A DNA stretch of 64,000 nt from Moniliella sp. 'wahieum' (lineage: Eukaryota; Basidiomycota; Moniliellomycetes; Moniliellales; Moniliellaceae), in assembly GCA_003971905.1 (NCBI GenBank), contig RSEE01000072.1, forward strand, positions 124,001-188,000, written 5' to 3'. The notes under the pieces are model-generated. The model was given only the letters and a program-made list of their open reading frames with translations, searched no databases and was not told where the DNA came from. This document shows positions 32,016 to 44,600 of this stretch, piece by piece (the first letter of the stretch is position 1; the number at the start of each line of letters is the position of its first letter). Both the position numbers and the translations under genes were made by a program.

Positions 32016-32720
32016 TCCCCCGCATTTACTTCCCTTGATTTGACACGGCACACCCGGGGGTTCCGGGGGTTGTGCCTTGCGTGGGACTCTCAGTCGTGCA
32101 TTGGTGCACCTGTCAATGCATCCAGCTCGGTCTCCTTTTTCATGCGCCCTGGATTGGCTTGTTTCCAATTGACTTGTATTCTAGCCTAGAGAGTCACAGG
32201 TGAGGACGGGGTGTGGTGTGGGCGACCCGAGCCCATCCGCCAGTACCCATCAACATGGGTGGCTGCGAGGCCGATGCTGGGCGAGGTGTAGGAGGACTCA
32301 GCCGATCGATGAGAAGCAATGCAAAGGGATGTATCGCAAAGTAGTATTAGGACGAAGAGAAGAAGATGGGTAGGAGTACCACTGGTTGGAGAGTAAGGAA
32401 GGGTGTGGGGCGGGGGGTCAGCCGTGGGGACAGGGGTGGGGTGCAATATTGCCAAGTACTGTATGAGGCGTAGGTGCTCCTAGCACTACCCTGTTACACT
32501 TTAAACGCCATATATAAGAGCCAGAACAAGGAAATTTCATACAGGCGAAGTCCGCAGCCGTGTGTTCAGCGTTCTGTTTCGGGTGCAAACACGTTGGCGA
32601 GTGAGCTCACTCCTAACACGCCTCAGTACCTCAGTCCCATACGCGGCGGAACCTCTGACGTTGTCTTAGTACGTCCGAAAGGTTTGCCGCTCTCAGATCT
32701 CATTAATCATTGGTTACGAA

Positions 32721-32742
32721 CAAATGTTGTTGGCAACATTTG
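32721..32742. repeat. Perfect 9-bp inverted repeat with 4-nt loop
   Basis: CAAATGTTG and CAACATTTG flank TTGG, giving a perfect small hairpin in the long spacer upstream of PDC. It has no flanking T-run and no adjacent gene end. Confidence 0.7.
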
Positions 32743-33341
32743 TTGGCTCACCTGGCCATGGTCTGAAGCGCCACTCCCGATCGCCCCCGTCCTGACGGCT
32801 TCCACCTCCAGTCTGAAGTCGATCTGAAGCCAGAAGCTTGAAGACTGAAACTCAGTCGCTCGGTGTCGAAACGCAAGCCCACAGTCGTACCTTGTCCGGA
32901 GACACTCTCACAAAGCTGATGCTGGTGATGATCCCGATCATCGATCATCGGCTATCGAATCGGTCATCGATCATCAGTCACGAGTCAGTTCCACTGCTGC
33001 CAGGCTGGTGGCGCGTGCACTCACAACTGGCGTCCGCACGGCGCCAGCGCTGGACAGTGAGCAGCTTGCTCACACTGCCCGTGTGCTGTGCTGCTCATCT
33101 CAAATTCTCAAATCAACAATTAAACTACACCTGGGTCCGGGCACGGCGCCAGTCTCGGCGGAGGTCGACCCACCCCATCATTAACGTTTAACTGCTTTCC
33201 GAGCACCACCTCAGGCCTCAGGTAAGGGCTCAGGCGCTCAGGCCTCTCAGATCTCATGAACAGGAGCAATACGCACCAACAGCCTTCAAGTGAAGCTTTA
33301 CATCTACACCCGCGACGATCGCATCCACTACGCCGTCCGCG

Positions 33342-33347
33342 TATAAG
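33342..33347 (+). promoter_or_regulatory. TATA box of pyruvate decarboxylase
   Basis: TATAAG lies 98 bp upstream of the PDC ATG and is followed by a pyrimidine-rich leader (CTCGTCCCCCGTTCCCTCC), as expected for a strongly expressed fungal glycolytic or fermentative gene. Confidence 0.5.
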
Positions 33348-33439
33348 AGACCCACTGATCTGCCTCGTCCCCCGTTCCCTCCATCCCCACCCACTCCAGC
33401 ACCACTCGCGTGTTACCAACAGCACCCCCCCAATTCGCC

Positions 33440-35470
33440 ATGGCTCCCGTTGAAGGCACCATCACCCTCACCGACTATCTCTGCGAGCGCTTGAAGCAGC
33501 TCGAGGTTGAGTTCGTCCAGGGCCTCCCTGGCGACTTTACCCTGGCCATGCTCACGCGCTGGCGTGAGCGTGGCCTGGGCTGGATCGGCAACTCCAACGA
33601 GCTCAACGCCGGCTACTCGGCCGACGGCCTGGCCCGTGTCCTGTCCGAGGGCCACCCCCGTCCCGCTGTGCTCACCACCACCTTTGGTGTCGGCGAGCTG
33701 AGCGCATGCAATGCCCTCGGTGGCAGCATGGCCGAGCGTCTTCCCGTCATCCACATTGTCGGTACGCCCTCGACCAAGGCCCAGGACGAGGGTCTCCTGC
33801 TCCACCACACTCTTGGTACGTTTTACTCTCCCGCATCACCGCCCGTCCGCCCCACTATATTATGTTGTTGATCGTGCATCTGACCTTTTGCTCCCTCTAC
33901 CAAGGTGACCACAAGTTCGACGCCTTCCTCAACATGGCCCGCCAGATCACCGGCGCCCAGCTGGACCTCTACCAGATGCACCGTGAGGGACGTCTGCCCC
34001 TGATCCCCAAGGGCACCCAGGCCGAGGACATTACCACTGGCCTGGACGCCTGCCGCGCCATTGACTCGATCCTCGAGTTCTGCATTTCCCGCTCTCTCCC
34101 CGTGTACATTGGTTACCCTTCCAACTTGGTTGACCTCCCCCTGCCTATCTCGGCTGCCAAACGCCTGGTGGACTACAAGCTGCAAACCACTGTCACGTCC
34201 AACAACGAGGAGATCGAGCTCAACGTGCTCGACGAGATTGTCAAGCGTGTCAAGGCGGCTACGCAACCCATCATCTTGGTTGACGCTTGCGCTTCGCGCC
34301 ACAACGTCGTTGCCGAGACGCGCAAGTTTGCCGAGGTCACTGGCCTCCCCGTCTTCTCCACCCCCATGGGCAAGACGACCGTCACGGAACTCAACAACGC
34401 CCAGTTTGGTGGCGTGTACCTCGGTAGCCTGAGCAAGCCGGCGGTCAAGGAGATTGTGGAAAGCTCCGACTTGATCCTGTCCGTCGGTGCCCTCCTGTCG
34501 GACTACAACACTGGCTCCTTCTCCTACCGCACTAAGCGCACCGCCACGATTGAGCTTCACTCGGACCACACCAAGATTGGCTACGCTGTCTTTGACGACA
34601 TCAAGATGAAGTGGCTCCTGCCTAAGCTTACGGAAGCTCTCTCGGGTGAGGGTGAGAAGCGTCTTTCTGTCACCAAGTCGCTCCTGGCTCCCGTTCGCTC
34701 CCTGACGCTCAACGCGATCCCCTCGGTCGAGGAGCAGATTGGAGCTCGACGAGCTTACCCTCACGCGCCTTGGTGGTCCCGAGGGCTTCAAGTCCAAGGA
34801 CGTCATTTCCCAGGGCTACTTCTGGCCCCGCATGGGTCAGTTCTTCGGCGAGGGCGACGTTGTTCTTGGCGAGACGGGTACCTCGTCCTTCGGCCTGATC
34901 GACGTGACGTTCCCCAAGAACGCCAAGCTGATTGCGCAGATGCTCTGGGGCTCGATTGGCTTCACGGGCGGTGCAGTTTTGGGTGCGGCGCTTGGTCTGC
35001 GCCAGCTGCAACAGCACAACCCTAACCGCCCTGGCCGCGTTGTGCACTTCATCGGTGACGGCTCCCTCCAACTTACCGCACAGGAACTCGGCACTGTCTT
35101 CCGTCACGGTCTGACGCCTCTCATCTTTATCCTCAACAACGATGGGTACGAAATTGAGCGCCAGATCTTTGGCCCTGACGAGTTCTACAACGACATTGCG
35201 ATCTGGAACCACTCGAAGCTGATTGACTTCCTCACGCCCCCACCTACCTGGACCAAGCCCAACGTGCCCTCGCACGAAGCCGACCCGGTCCCATCTAAGA
35301 CCCAGTTCCACGCTGTCCACACCAAGGCCGAGCTCGAGGCGCTCTTGACCGACCCCGAGTTCAACAAGGCCGACAAGGCTCACGTCGTTGAGGTCTTCCT
35401 CCCCCGTGGCGACTCGCCCCCGGCTCTTAAGCGCCAGGCCGCCCTCTCCGCCGCTAACAACGCTGCCTAA
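33440..35470 (+). CDS. PDC1: Pyruvate decarboxylase
   Basis: A thiamine-diphosphate and Mg-dependent cytosolic enzyme converting pyruvate to acetaldehyde and CO2 in alcoholic fermentation. Exon 1 (33440-33815) starts MAPVEGTITLTDYLCERLKQ and contains GNSNELNAGYSADG with the catalytic glutamate and LLLHHTLG with the two active-site histidines. The intron is 33816-33904 (GTACGT, AAG). Exon 2 runs through DHKFDAFLNMARQITGAQLD, CASRHNVVAETRKFAEVTGL and VGALLSDYNTGSFSYRTKRT. The ThDP motif is GDGSLQLTAQELGTVFRHG then ILNNDGYEIERQIFGP. The C-terminus RQAALSAANNAA ends at TAA 35470. One frame change near 34738 (EEQI to ELDELTLTRLGG) fits a single missing base. About 647 residues is slightly longer than the yeast enzymes (563). 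Confidence 0.95.
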
Positions 35471-35744
35471 GCCCCCCCCTTTGACGCATCCAACGAACTC
35501 CAGACCAACACGAAAAAAACTATCATGCCCGGCCTGCTTCACACACTGCTTTCTTGTGATCTCTATATCCATTCTCTCACCCAACTCATATCTTTGGATT
35601 GGTTCGTTGTACAAAGATATATAGGACGCATATGAGATGCATTTCGTTGCAGAAGAGATGGACTACTACTATATATACCTCGTCTATATACGGCAGCGAC
35701 CAGAGACATATATCAAGGGGCCTGGGGCAATCGGGGGATCAGCA

Positions 35745-36082
35745 ATGGAAGTGAGCCACACTGCGCGACAGGGAAACGCAGGAGGTACGGAGTGCGTACC
35801 GGAGAGTGGTGCACGAGAGCACTGCGTCGCCTTTGGAACGCCGGGAGAAGGTGCTGCTTCAGCTGCTGGAACAAGCAGAATGCGACAAGAACGCCAAGTA
35901 CCAGGGGCGCGCTCAAAAACTGTTTTCCCCTTGGTTTTGACGACGCGAGGATACTACAGCACCAAGACACAGCGGGCAAGATGTTTGCGCATTGGAAGGA
36001 TTTGGCTACTGAGTCTCTCAATGGAAATGGCTCTTCGCTCGGATGTCAACCACGTTCATCCATGTCCACACGCGCTACCTAG
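35745..36082 (+). CDS. Possible small gene or fragment, unrecognised
   Basis: A low-confidence call. Read across two frames, the plus strand gives a helix-like stretch: YRRVVHESTASPLERREKVL, LQLLEQAECDKNAKYQGRAQ and then DDARILQHQDTAGKMFAHWK, ending at 36082. The amino-acid pattern (heptad-like leucines, few prolines) is more protein-like than other frames nearby. No family is recognised, and the flanks up to 37307 hold nothing supportive. It could be a fragment of a decayed gene. Confidence 0.25.
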
Positions 36083-37307
36083 GGTACGGGACCGGATGGC
36101 AAACCCACCAGAGGGTCCTGATATCCTAGCGATCCCCCTTGTTTTCAACATTGGTGCCGCTACCAAGTAACTCCCGCAAGATGAACGGTTCACAGTTTAG
36201 AAGCAGCGTTTCCCTGTCCCAGCCTTATTAAGTTCTGTCGATGATATGGATGCAGTATGTACAAGGAGAACGGGACTAGATAAAGAACTGGGAAACAGTC
36301 GCCATCATGCTGGAGAAGACCGCTCCTGGGTGTAGGACATGGAGGACACAAGAGGCCCCGCAGCGGTCCGTCTCAAACGGGAACCAAAGGTTGGTCGCTG
36401 GAACAGAAAAGATAAACAGCCCAGAAGCGACAACTTTCTGTTACGACTGTTTAACAGCGCATCAGGTCTCTTCCATCGAAACGAATCCGCAGAGACTTGG
36501 AATTCCATCAGGCTCCATAGAAATACTCCTCACACGCCAGTTGCCGGACGGCTTCATCGACTCTCCATCTTGGGTTTTCACCTAAATCAAGGACCTCTCC
36601 CTGCTAAAGGGTGGGAGAAGGGGAAGATGGAGGTTGTGTCATTCTAGGAGACCTAGGCGGACTGATGGTAGACATAAAAGGGGAGAGCCGGAGTCAATAA
36701 CAGAGTGGGTAGGGTACGTAAACCACATGCAACCATGTGGTTTAGTCTACGTGATCACGCTGACACTCCCGTCCCCCCATACGGGCCAAAGTCATCTTTT
36801 GAGCCTGGAAGTAGAACTTTTTCCGGTGACGGAGGAAGGCGGAAAGAGAGCGCGAAGACAGACTCGATTCTCTAGGCTTGCCGGTCCATCTGCCCTCATG
36901 ACAACTTATGACTGTCCCTCCATCTTCGTCTCATACAAAATTGATCACATTCCAAACAAACCCTCATTGACAAGGGTTTTCTACTTCAGTCAAAGAGACC
37001 GGTAATAAGACTGATAGCATACCCCATTTCTACCCAACCGTAGTGTGTGGTATAATCCACAGGATAAGGAAAAAAAGCCGTAACACAAAAACCACGCGCA
37101 TTTGACTCTTCACAATGAACCTCCCCTGGCAGAATAGGGGTGTAGGAAAGCGAAACGGCGATTGTCAAAATTTCCGGAAGGGAATAACTGATGGAACATA
37201 GAATGGAAGGTACGTGGGCCCAAAAAGCCTAAACAAAAATCGTACTCGTGTGGCATAAGAGAGGGACAGTGCGACTTCACCTTCTCCTTCTCTAGTATCC
37301 CTTACAA
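36083..37307. other. Gene-free stretch beside the OPT transporter
   Basis: Mixed sequence that looks less GC-rich than most of the window. Short open frames exist on both strands but none shows conserved motifs or biased composition. It holds the 3' flank of the OPT transporter. Confidence 0.35.
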
Positions 37308-40159
37308 TCACGCGCGGGCAATGCTGCCGTTGGTGATCAGCGGTACACACCACCCGGAGAGGAGACCACCATAAGTGTATGTCGTGTTCGCACACACCGT
37401 CCCATTGGGTGTGGGCGCAAATACGGCTCCTGTCCAATCGTTGTCATATACCAACCCATTGAATTGCAGCGTCTTGTCGTTCACTGCTGATGCACCAAAT
37501 CGGGAATCTGTTTCTCGGTTGAGCGAGTATTTCTGCAAGATGCCCATGGCGAGCATGCAAGTGAGCGACGAGCCGATGGAGAGGGCACCAGAGAGAGTAT
37601 TTCATCCTGTCACATACGCCGGCGGAGGAGGGAATTGTCAGTAAGAGAAAAGACGCCAGCCAACTTTTGTTGGGGGAGGGGGGGGGGGGGAGACGCACGA
37701 GATCCAGTAGTTGCTTTGCCGCGACCGGTTGAAACAGTAGGAAAACAGTAGGCCAAAGAAGGACCATGAAGTGTAGCTAATCGCATTATTGGACGTCCAG
37801 TTGGAGACGCACCCAAATATCACCGGCACAACGATCCAGACTGGTCTGACGCGGTAAATCATCGGCCGCCATAGCGATAAGGCATAGACTGGGAGGGGTA
37901 GCAAGGCGCCAATCAAGAAGCCATACAAAGTCCAAGAGTAGAGACGTAGAAATCCATCATGTGGCCCCACACCGCCCCAGTATTCCACATCGGCCTCGTA
38001 TGGAAACAGATTGGATGCAGCACTGTTTGGTACCAAATAGGCCTGGGTGTCATCCCTTGTCGCTTTCTCTCGCAGGATCCAGAACCCAGCATGGACCACA
38101 CCACAGACGAACTGCACACCAACTTGGACAAAAAGTTGGTACGGGGAGGAATCTTGAAGTAATGGCACAGCTTGGAGCCGCCAGCAAAGAGCGCCGCCTG
38201 CTGGACCACATTGCTGCTGAACAGGCTGAACAGAACGAGGCCAGAAGTGTTGTGCACGAATATGAGGCCTGCAAGGAGACATGAAAAGTGACGAAGAGAG
38301 ATTTGGACCCCTGTGATACCCTGAACTAGGCAGATCGGAACGAGAAACACTAAGGCCACAAGAAGAGCGACGACCAAACCCCAGACAGGGAACCCTGTAT
38401 GGTACACGTGCATTGCTGGAATGCAAAAGGCGAGGCACAGACCTAAGCACAAGATTCCACCATGCAGGCACATGCTTATAGTTGGTCAGGATAGCACGCG
38501 TGTGAGGATCGTACGCGCTAGGTGGTTTGTGCCGTAGCCAGTGGAGAATATCAGCCCCATAGAAGAGTCCGACATAACCAGCACAGATGAAACCGCAATA
38601 AAGGAGAAGAAGATGGCCGTAACACCCATGGCGGTCAAGTACGGAAACGAATAATCGTTATAGTCATTTGATGAAAAGACGATTGGCTCCTCCAGGGAAA
38701 GGTTCTCTGCGTGGAGGCTGAGGTATTGGTACGTCGCCGCCGTGTAATCAAAAGGATCCCTAGAAGTGAAGGGGATATTGGCCATGTGCTGAGTATTTGT
38801 ACACATGAGCGCCACCCCGACCACACATCCAGCCAAAATGACCCCTATTAATACGCATACAAGAACATGCGGAGGGACAATCAAGGGAGACAGTCCCATG
38901 CCCGTCACAACCTCGTACCAATCGAGGGAGAGCATGTGCAGGCCCAGACCACCATCGCCGCCAAATATGAGGTTGACAGTGAAGGAATCGGGAGCCATCC
39001 AAGGTAAGAAGCTGAATGTTTGCAATGGTGTGAAAAAGACCGTGGCACCCACTCCCATGCGGAGATAAGCACTAGTGCGCCCCAAAATACTGTTCGCATA
39101 GGCCAATGGGCAACCCGAATTCCGTGCAAGGCAGTCAGCACAGCAGACGTCTCAAGCTGCACGGGCCAGACGAGCGCCTCGGGCCACACAAGCACCTTGT
39201 GGGCCAGGTTGGCAAGAGGGAAGCCGATGAGAGGAGCGGCAATGGAGATAAGAACGATAAATCCATGTTGCCATGCTACTGGTTGATAGCTGTGGCAATT
39301 CACGGCGGCTTGGCAATGTGCGTTCGACAAGGCGGCAAGCATCAGAAGGGTCTGGTTAGGGCCCGTGGTGATTCCAGCAATGATGGTAAGGAGCCTTCAA
39401 TAACAAAAGGGGTTAGAGTCACTAATATAGAGCAGAGAGGCTTGAGATGCAGAATAGGAGAGGATCGAGCTTACGCATGTTCCTTGCAATTGAAGGGGCC
39501 GGGATTGAAGAAGCGTTTGTAAGGCCAGTGGTCGGGATATGGAATCATAGACATGAGCAGGCCCACCCCATATGCGAAAGGCTGTATAAAGACGGACCCC
39601 AGCAGCGTCGAAGCATCGCCACGGTAAAGACAATGTCCAGCTCAAAATACAATACCGATAGTCCGACAGTAAGCGTGGATCCAATCAGCCAAACACGCAC
39701 CGTGTTGATGGGCAGTGACGGGTCATCCTGGTTGGGCACTGTAGCGCGAACTTGGGGCAGAGAGGAAATGGCTTGGTTAAGATCACCGTCGGTATCATAT
39801 CCATTTTCTTCGTCGACCACGGGGATGGGGGTGGTTCCATCATGGGTCGTGTGTTTGCTCGAGCAACTGCTCTGGCCCGTTTTCGTATCATATCCAGAAA
39901 GCCGATGGGTCATCTCGAAGGTTGATTCACGGTCAAGGTCCATGATATCTTGTTCGTTCCAGTCTGCAAGCCTATACCCATGAAAGTCGCTTGGGTTGAC
40001 GGAAGTAGGGCGGATGGGAGGAGGGGTGTCGCCAATTGACGCCGTTTCAACGTGAATAATGCCATCTCCGTTTGCCGTCAGCGGCTCTCGATCAAGGTCG
40101 TCGTTGGAGAGGTGCGACGGCCGCGGCGCAGCATTGGCAGCGGGCGTGGCGTTCCACAT
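37308..40159 (-). CDS. OPT-family oligopeptide transporter
   Basis: A proton-coupled transporter of tetra/pentapeptides or glutathione-like substrates in the plasma membrane. The ATG at 40159 opens MWNATPAANAAPRPSHLSND, and a long hydrophilic N-terminus leads to DDPSLPINTVRVWLIGSTLT, the family's EDPxLPxxTxRxWxxG opening. Blocks in order are FFNPGPFNCKEHALLTIIAG, FFTPLQTFSFLPWMAPDSFT, FGGDGGLGLHMLSLDWYEV, HMANIPFTSRDPFDYTAATY, YKHVPAWWNLVL, LAGLIFVHNTSGLVLFSLFS, NLFPYEADVEYWGGVGPHDG and NNAISYTSWSFFGLLFSY. It ends GGLLSGWCVPLITNGSIARA. Introns are 39395-39474 (donor GTAAGC, the only conventional donor delimited here) and 37607-37698 (GTGCGT). Several frame changes occur. It lies next to the transposon, in a region that looks less GC-rich. 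Confidence 0.85.
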
Positions 40160-41204
40160 GGGCAGGAGGAGTGGTTGTACTCTGGAGGCAACCAACGGGA
40201 AGAAGTGGCGGTGTATGGCAGCAGCTGGCGACAGAACGCCCCCCGCGGGATAGAGGTGGTGGAGAGGGTGAAGCGGAAAGAGGTAAAAGTGGCCACGTGT
40301 GTCTATACATACCGACCGTGCGCTTTTTCATAGTGGCTCCTTATTTGTCGTGGCGAACACCCCTGATGAAGGCGTGCCGTTGCCGCAACTCCGGTGGGTG
40401 CCCATTCGGTTAGCAGCCGCTGTGGCGCAGCGAATTAGTGCGCCGCTAAGATCTAAGAGAAGCCTTCTCCTACATCCGATCAAAGCAACTCCGCGCTCAC
40501 CTCCATCTCTTCCGCTCGCATCCATCAAGTTTATCGCTGACACTTGCGGCGGAAGAGTTCCGCTCTCACAGGCTGCGTACTCTCGCTCCTATTGAGCCTC
40601 ATTTTCTTTTCTGCCGTTGTTACAAGACTTGTGGCTCACGGCTTTGCCCTCACGCCTTGTCTGAAGGCTGCTTGGCAGCTGATCCATAGGATCGCTGAGT
40701 TCTCCCCAAGTCGCACTCTAGCATCGCGGACCTCCCGACAAGATTTTATCTGATGACTTCCGCTGGACTATCACAACAGAATTTCCATATTAATCTTGCG
40801 GTGGACAAGGACAAAGCACAGCTCCCGGTCGTCGAGCCCCGGCAGGGGTAACAGTCATCGTCGACCGTCCGCTCGAAGCGCCCCCGTCGTTGACCTTCAA
40901 CTCGCTCCTGTTGGGACTGAGGCATGACCGATATCTTGATGCGACGGATACCAGGCAAGCCCATGCCACCAGGCGTGGCTGACTCGGTTCCGCCGGTTGC
41001 TGCGCCCAGGCCAGTCAGTACGACAGGGATCACCGCACTGAGAGTAACAATTCGGTGCCAAGGTCCCCAAAGAGACGAGATCATTGCGGGGAGACAACGA
41101 CCACTGTGACTTCTATAGTACATCGGGGGGGGGAGGGTTCCACGGCAAGGCTTTTGGCCTGCGAGTTGCAGCCTTTTTGCAACGCGATGTGCACACTCAG
41201 CCTC
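40160..41204. other. OPT promoter region and transposon left flank
   Basis: Upstream sequence of the OPT gene, including GGCCACGTGTG at 40292-40302, about 135 bp before its ATG. The rest up to the transposon boundary contains short open frames without recognisable motifs. Confidence 0.35.
41202..41204. repeat. Target-site duplication, left copy (CTC)
   Basis: CTC directly precedes the left inverted repeat, and the same three bases directly follow the right one. With three bases this could be chance (about 1 in 64), but it coincides exactly with both TIR ends. Confidence 0.6.
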
Positions 41205-41228
41205 TACATAGCTAATCGAAATTTCTAG
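41205..41228. repeat. Left terminal inverted repeat of the transposon
   Basis: 24 bp beginning TACATAGCTAATCG and ending TTTCTAG. It is the exact reverse complement of 46528-46551. It does not begin with the CACTA of plant CACTA elements. Confidence 0.9.
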
Positions 41229-41632
41229 CCCAGAACCTTGCCGGCCACACCACAAGCTTGTCTTTAGATTTGAGGGGCACAACCTTGTCACAGCCTCGCC
41301 AACACAGCTAGCCCCAACCTCTTGGACCACACTGCGGCAAGGCCGCCCAGCGAGGTTGTCCCTAGATTGCTGCCTATAAAGTTCGTCACAACCTTGCCCG
41401 CTATTCTAATCACAATATTGTGAACGGCGGCCAGCCTCGAGCCATCTTAAAAAGATGGCCCCCCACGAATTGAACCTGAGGTTTCTCCAGCCAACAGTAG
41501 GAATTGGCCGTTGCACCACCATTGGAGCCTAAGACTCCCGCAGCAATTTGGCAATCTTTGGACAGCACACGTGCTGTGTCCGCTTTCAGCCAAATCGTTA
41601 AAAACTGATAGACTGATGGTGTAGAGTATACA

Positions 41633-44600
41633 TCAACAGTGGTGACTACCATCATTAGTGGCCATTCGGGAAGGATCTAAAGGTTCATTACGGATTGTAC
41701 TGCCTCCAATACATCGTCGGCAGAAGGACATTCTCACCCTCGACCGCCCAGTCCTGGGCAAAAGCCAAGTCCCCAAGTCGCAGAATATCGGTGTGGGGAG
41801 AGAGACAGAGTTGACAAAGTGGTTGAGCAAGTAGCGCTGTACCGCCGACGTCGCAGACAAGTTGTGCTGGAGCCCATCGGACGTCAAGCCAGTGGTTGTA
41901 TCCGTAATGCTGTTGGGGACAACCCGGCACTTTTTGGCCTTCACGCAATTGTGCTGGACGTTAAGCGGGCCAAAGATGGTGTGGATCTGCGAAGCCGGAA
42001 TGTAAGTCATGCGTCGGGCGGACGCGCGCGGTAGCTCCAGGCCTCGCATGTCATATGCCGAGTCGATAGGCATGATGCGAGCCAAAGCGACCTTGACCCA
42101 AAGCACAGGGAGCACAAGGTTGGAACCAGTCCTCGCTGCTCCCGACCCCCCCTCGCGAGAGTCGGATTGGCCCGCCGGTGCACAGCAACCACATATTAGG
42201 CCGTTGGGCGGCAATGTGTTCTATCCGGCCAATGGAGAAGGGCGGCGTATCAGGATTCTGGGCATGGCGGGGTGGGAGGACTTCACCAATATCCTGTTGG
42301 GCAACAAGCACCCAGTCCCCCTAGCACAAAGCTGGCCATGCTGTACGCGGACCAACGGCATGTCGACAATATCTTCGACCGGCCCAGTGGCAGAACACCC
42401 CTCTGCTGTCATTGGTTCAGGAAGCCCCATCTTGTCGTGCACCGATATGACTTTGGCCTTAGCCACAGTCTGGATCGAAGCCGGACACGATGCAGCGCTG
42501 GAAGGGCTGTTGCGGCCCGTACCGGGTGCGGGAGGGACTTGCCACACACTGCCAAGCCCTTGGCCCAAGAGCTGAATCGTCGTGCCAGCCTGAGGTGGTG
42601 TAACATTCAATTGCAAAAATCTGCTGGGCCCCTGCCGATCCAGACGTCTGCGGACAATTTCTTGGTGTTCCCACCGGGCAAACCCTGTGTCACCTCCTCC
42701 CCTTTTCATCGTCAGGGGTTGTATCGCGGGGCACGAGTTTTGCAAGCGGCATGTCGATTGCCCGCCCTCCACATAGCAGGTTTTGCAGGTTCTCCTGGGC
42801 TGTTATCTTGTAGTTCAAGTCATGGCAAATATCTTTTTGCGGTTCGTAAATATGACCGCCTTGCGCATGACGCGGACAAACTCCTCCTCACGCTGTGTGT
42901 CAGCGTTCTTGAGAGGACCCCACAACAGCGCCTGCTGGGAGAGGTGACTCTGAAGGTGGAACTTGGGGCGACGAACGAGCATGGCCGGGTCGATGGCAGC
43001 GATGGCCATGAAAATGTGAATCACCGCCTTGTCAAGCAGTTCCTGTGGGCACATATGTACGGGGCAAAATGTAAGCTGTGAACTTGGACTAGAGAAGATG
43101 ATCACGGGCCCATGAGAGCTAACAGTTTCAGACGTACGCCATATGTAGCCCGGTCTTGAAGTGCGAAGCCATCGATGTAGCAAACCACTTAATGCGTGTG
43201 GCGGCCACAATGCTCTTGCGGACATTCTCCAGCCTCTCAATCTTGCTCAGAAGTCTCTGTCGCGCCGTTTCCGTGACGCCAGGCTTGGCGGAGTCCAACC
43301 GTAGCGTGGCCGCTAAGTTGGGCAGCACCAGAGGGAGAGTTTGGCACAATATCTTGTAGTCAACCCCGTGACTGAGCGCATGCTGTGAACCACTTTAGTG
43401 CATTGAGCCGTCGACCCACCGATTCCATACCCCACGAGTTGAGAGCGAATCTAGCCACAGCGCTAGCGAGGGCCCCTTGTCGAAGTTCGAGTCCGTCAGC
43501 AGCTCGATCGAGGCCTTGACTGGCCCAAGGAGAACTGTGTGCATGACGTCGATCGCCAGGCTCTTGTTGCCGACCGAGAAACTCGAGCACCCCTGCCATT
43601 CGTGGACAGTCAAAGGGGGTTGAACACGTAGCCGTTATTCTTGAACCCATCCAGCAGCTCACGAACGCCGGAGTACAAATTGGAAAGCAGCCTCTTGCGC
43701 TTCTTGCCATTCGTCGCCCCTGCTGAGTCCTCCAGAGTCTTGCGGGACTTGAACAGGATAAAGGATACGTCTTTCATATACTTAACCCCGGTCTGGCTCG
43801 CCCGGTCGTCGACACGGCCGTCGTTCTTGACGACCATGTCGAGTTGGTGATCGACTTCGCGGCTAGTTTCGACACTTGAATGTAGATCGCCTTCCGACTT
43901 GATGTGTCCGCCGGTAATAGTCAGTCCCATTTTGATGCACAACAGTAACACCAGTGGTGTCGTATACGCATCAGACAGTCAGCCACGTTCTCCGGCAACA
44001 TATTCGTTCCCCGTTGCCATCCGCAATCGCAAAAACGGCAGCACACGTGGGCAGTCATGTCCATAATGGAAGCCATCTCGTTCGCGGCCACGTTGTCGCC
44101 CTTTATCATCTGCAGCACGGGCTGTACAACAGGATCCATCCCTCGGTGGTCGAATCCCAGACAGGGATGAGCTCTTCGTGATACTGCCTGCAAGTTCGAA
44201 AAAGACGTTAGCATGCTGCTTTTGCCCAGGAATCACGGTGACTTCAAAGGCAACTTGGCCTAGACTGCGATACTCACTCTAGCTGTTTTACCAACTGCTC
44301 GCACAACGGGAAGAGAGACTTGGCCGTTTCCGATGCAAAGAGAAAAGATTCTTTGCCCATCTAGATTGCGACAACCGTAAAACGTGCATGTTGTTCAGCA
44401 GCATATGCCGTTCAGAGGGCTTGGCCGATTGGACACATTGCCTGCAAAACCATCAGCCCAGCCCCAGCTGGAGACAGACCAGAGCTCGGCCACAGGTCTT
44501 GGCTCGAAGGGGATTGACGCCCTTCCCAATTTCCTCACCGTCCCTTGTTCCTGTGTCGTACCAGGATGTGGAAGTCATCAGTCAACCCGACAAGAATTGC

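Larger units (their letters stand above)
32016..33439. other. Gene-free stretch upstream of PDC
   Basis: No gene is seen. It includes CATATATAAGAGC (TATA-like, 32511-32518) not followed by a recognisable frame, the inverted repeat listed below, a dense ATCATCGATCATCGG cluster (32935-32980), TTAACGTTTAAC (33181-33192), a CTCAGGCCTCAGG cluster (33209-33250), and the PDC promoter. The isolated TATA-like box could belong to an unannotated transcript. Confidence 0.4.
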
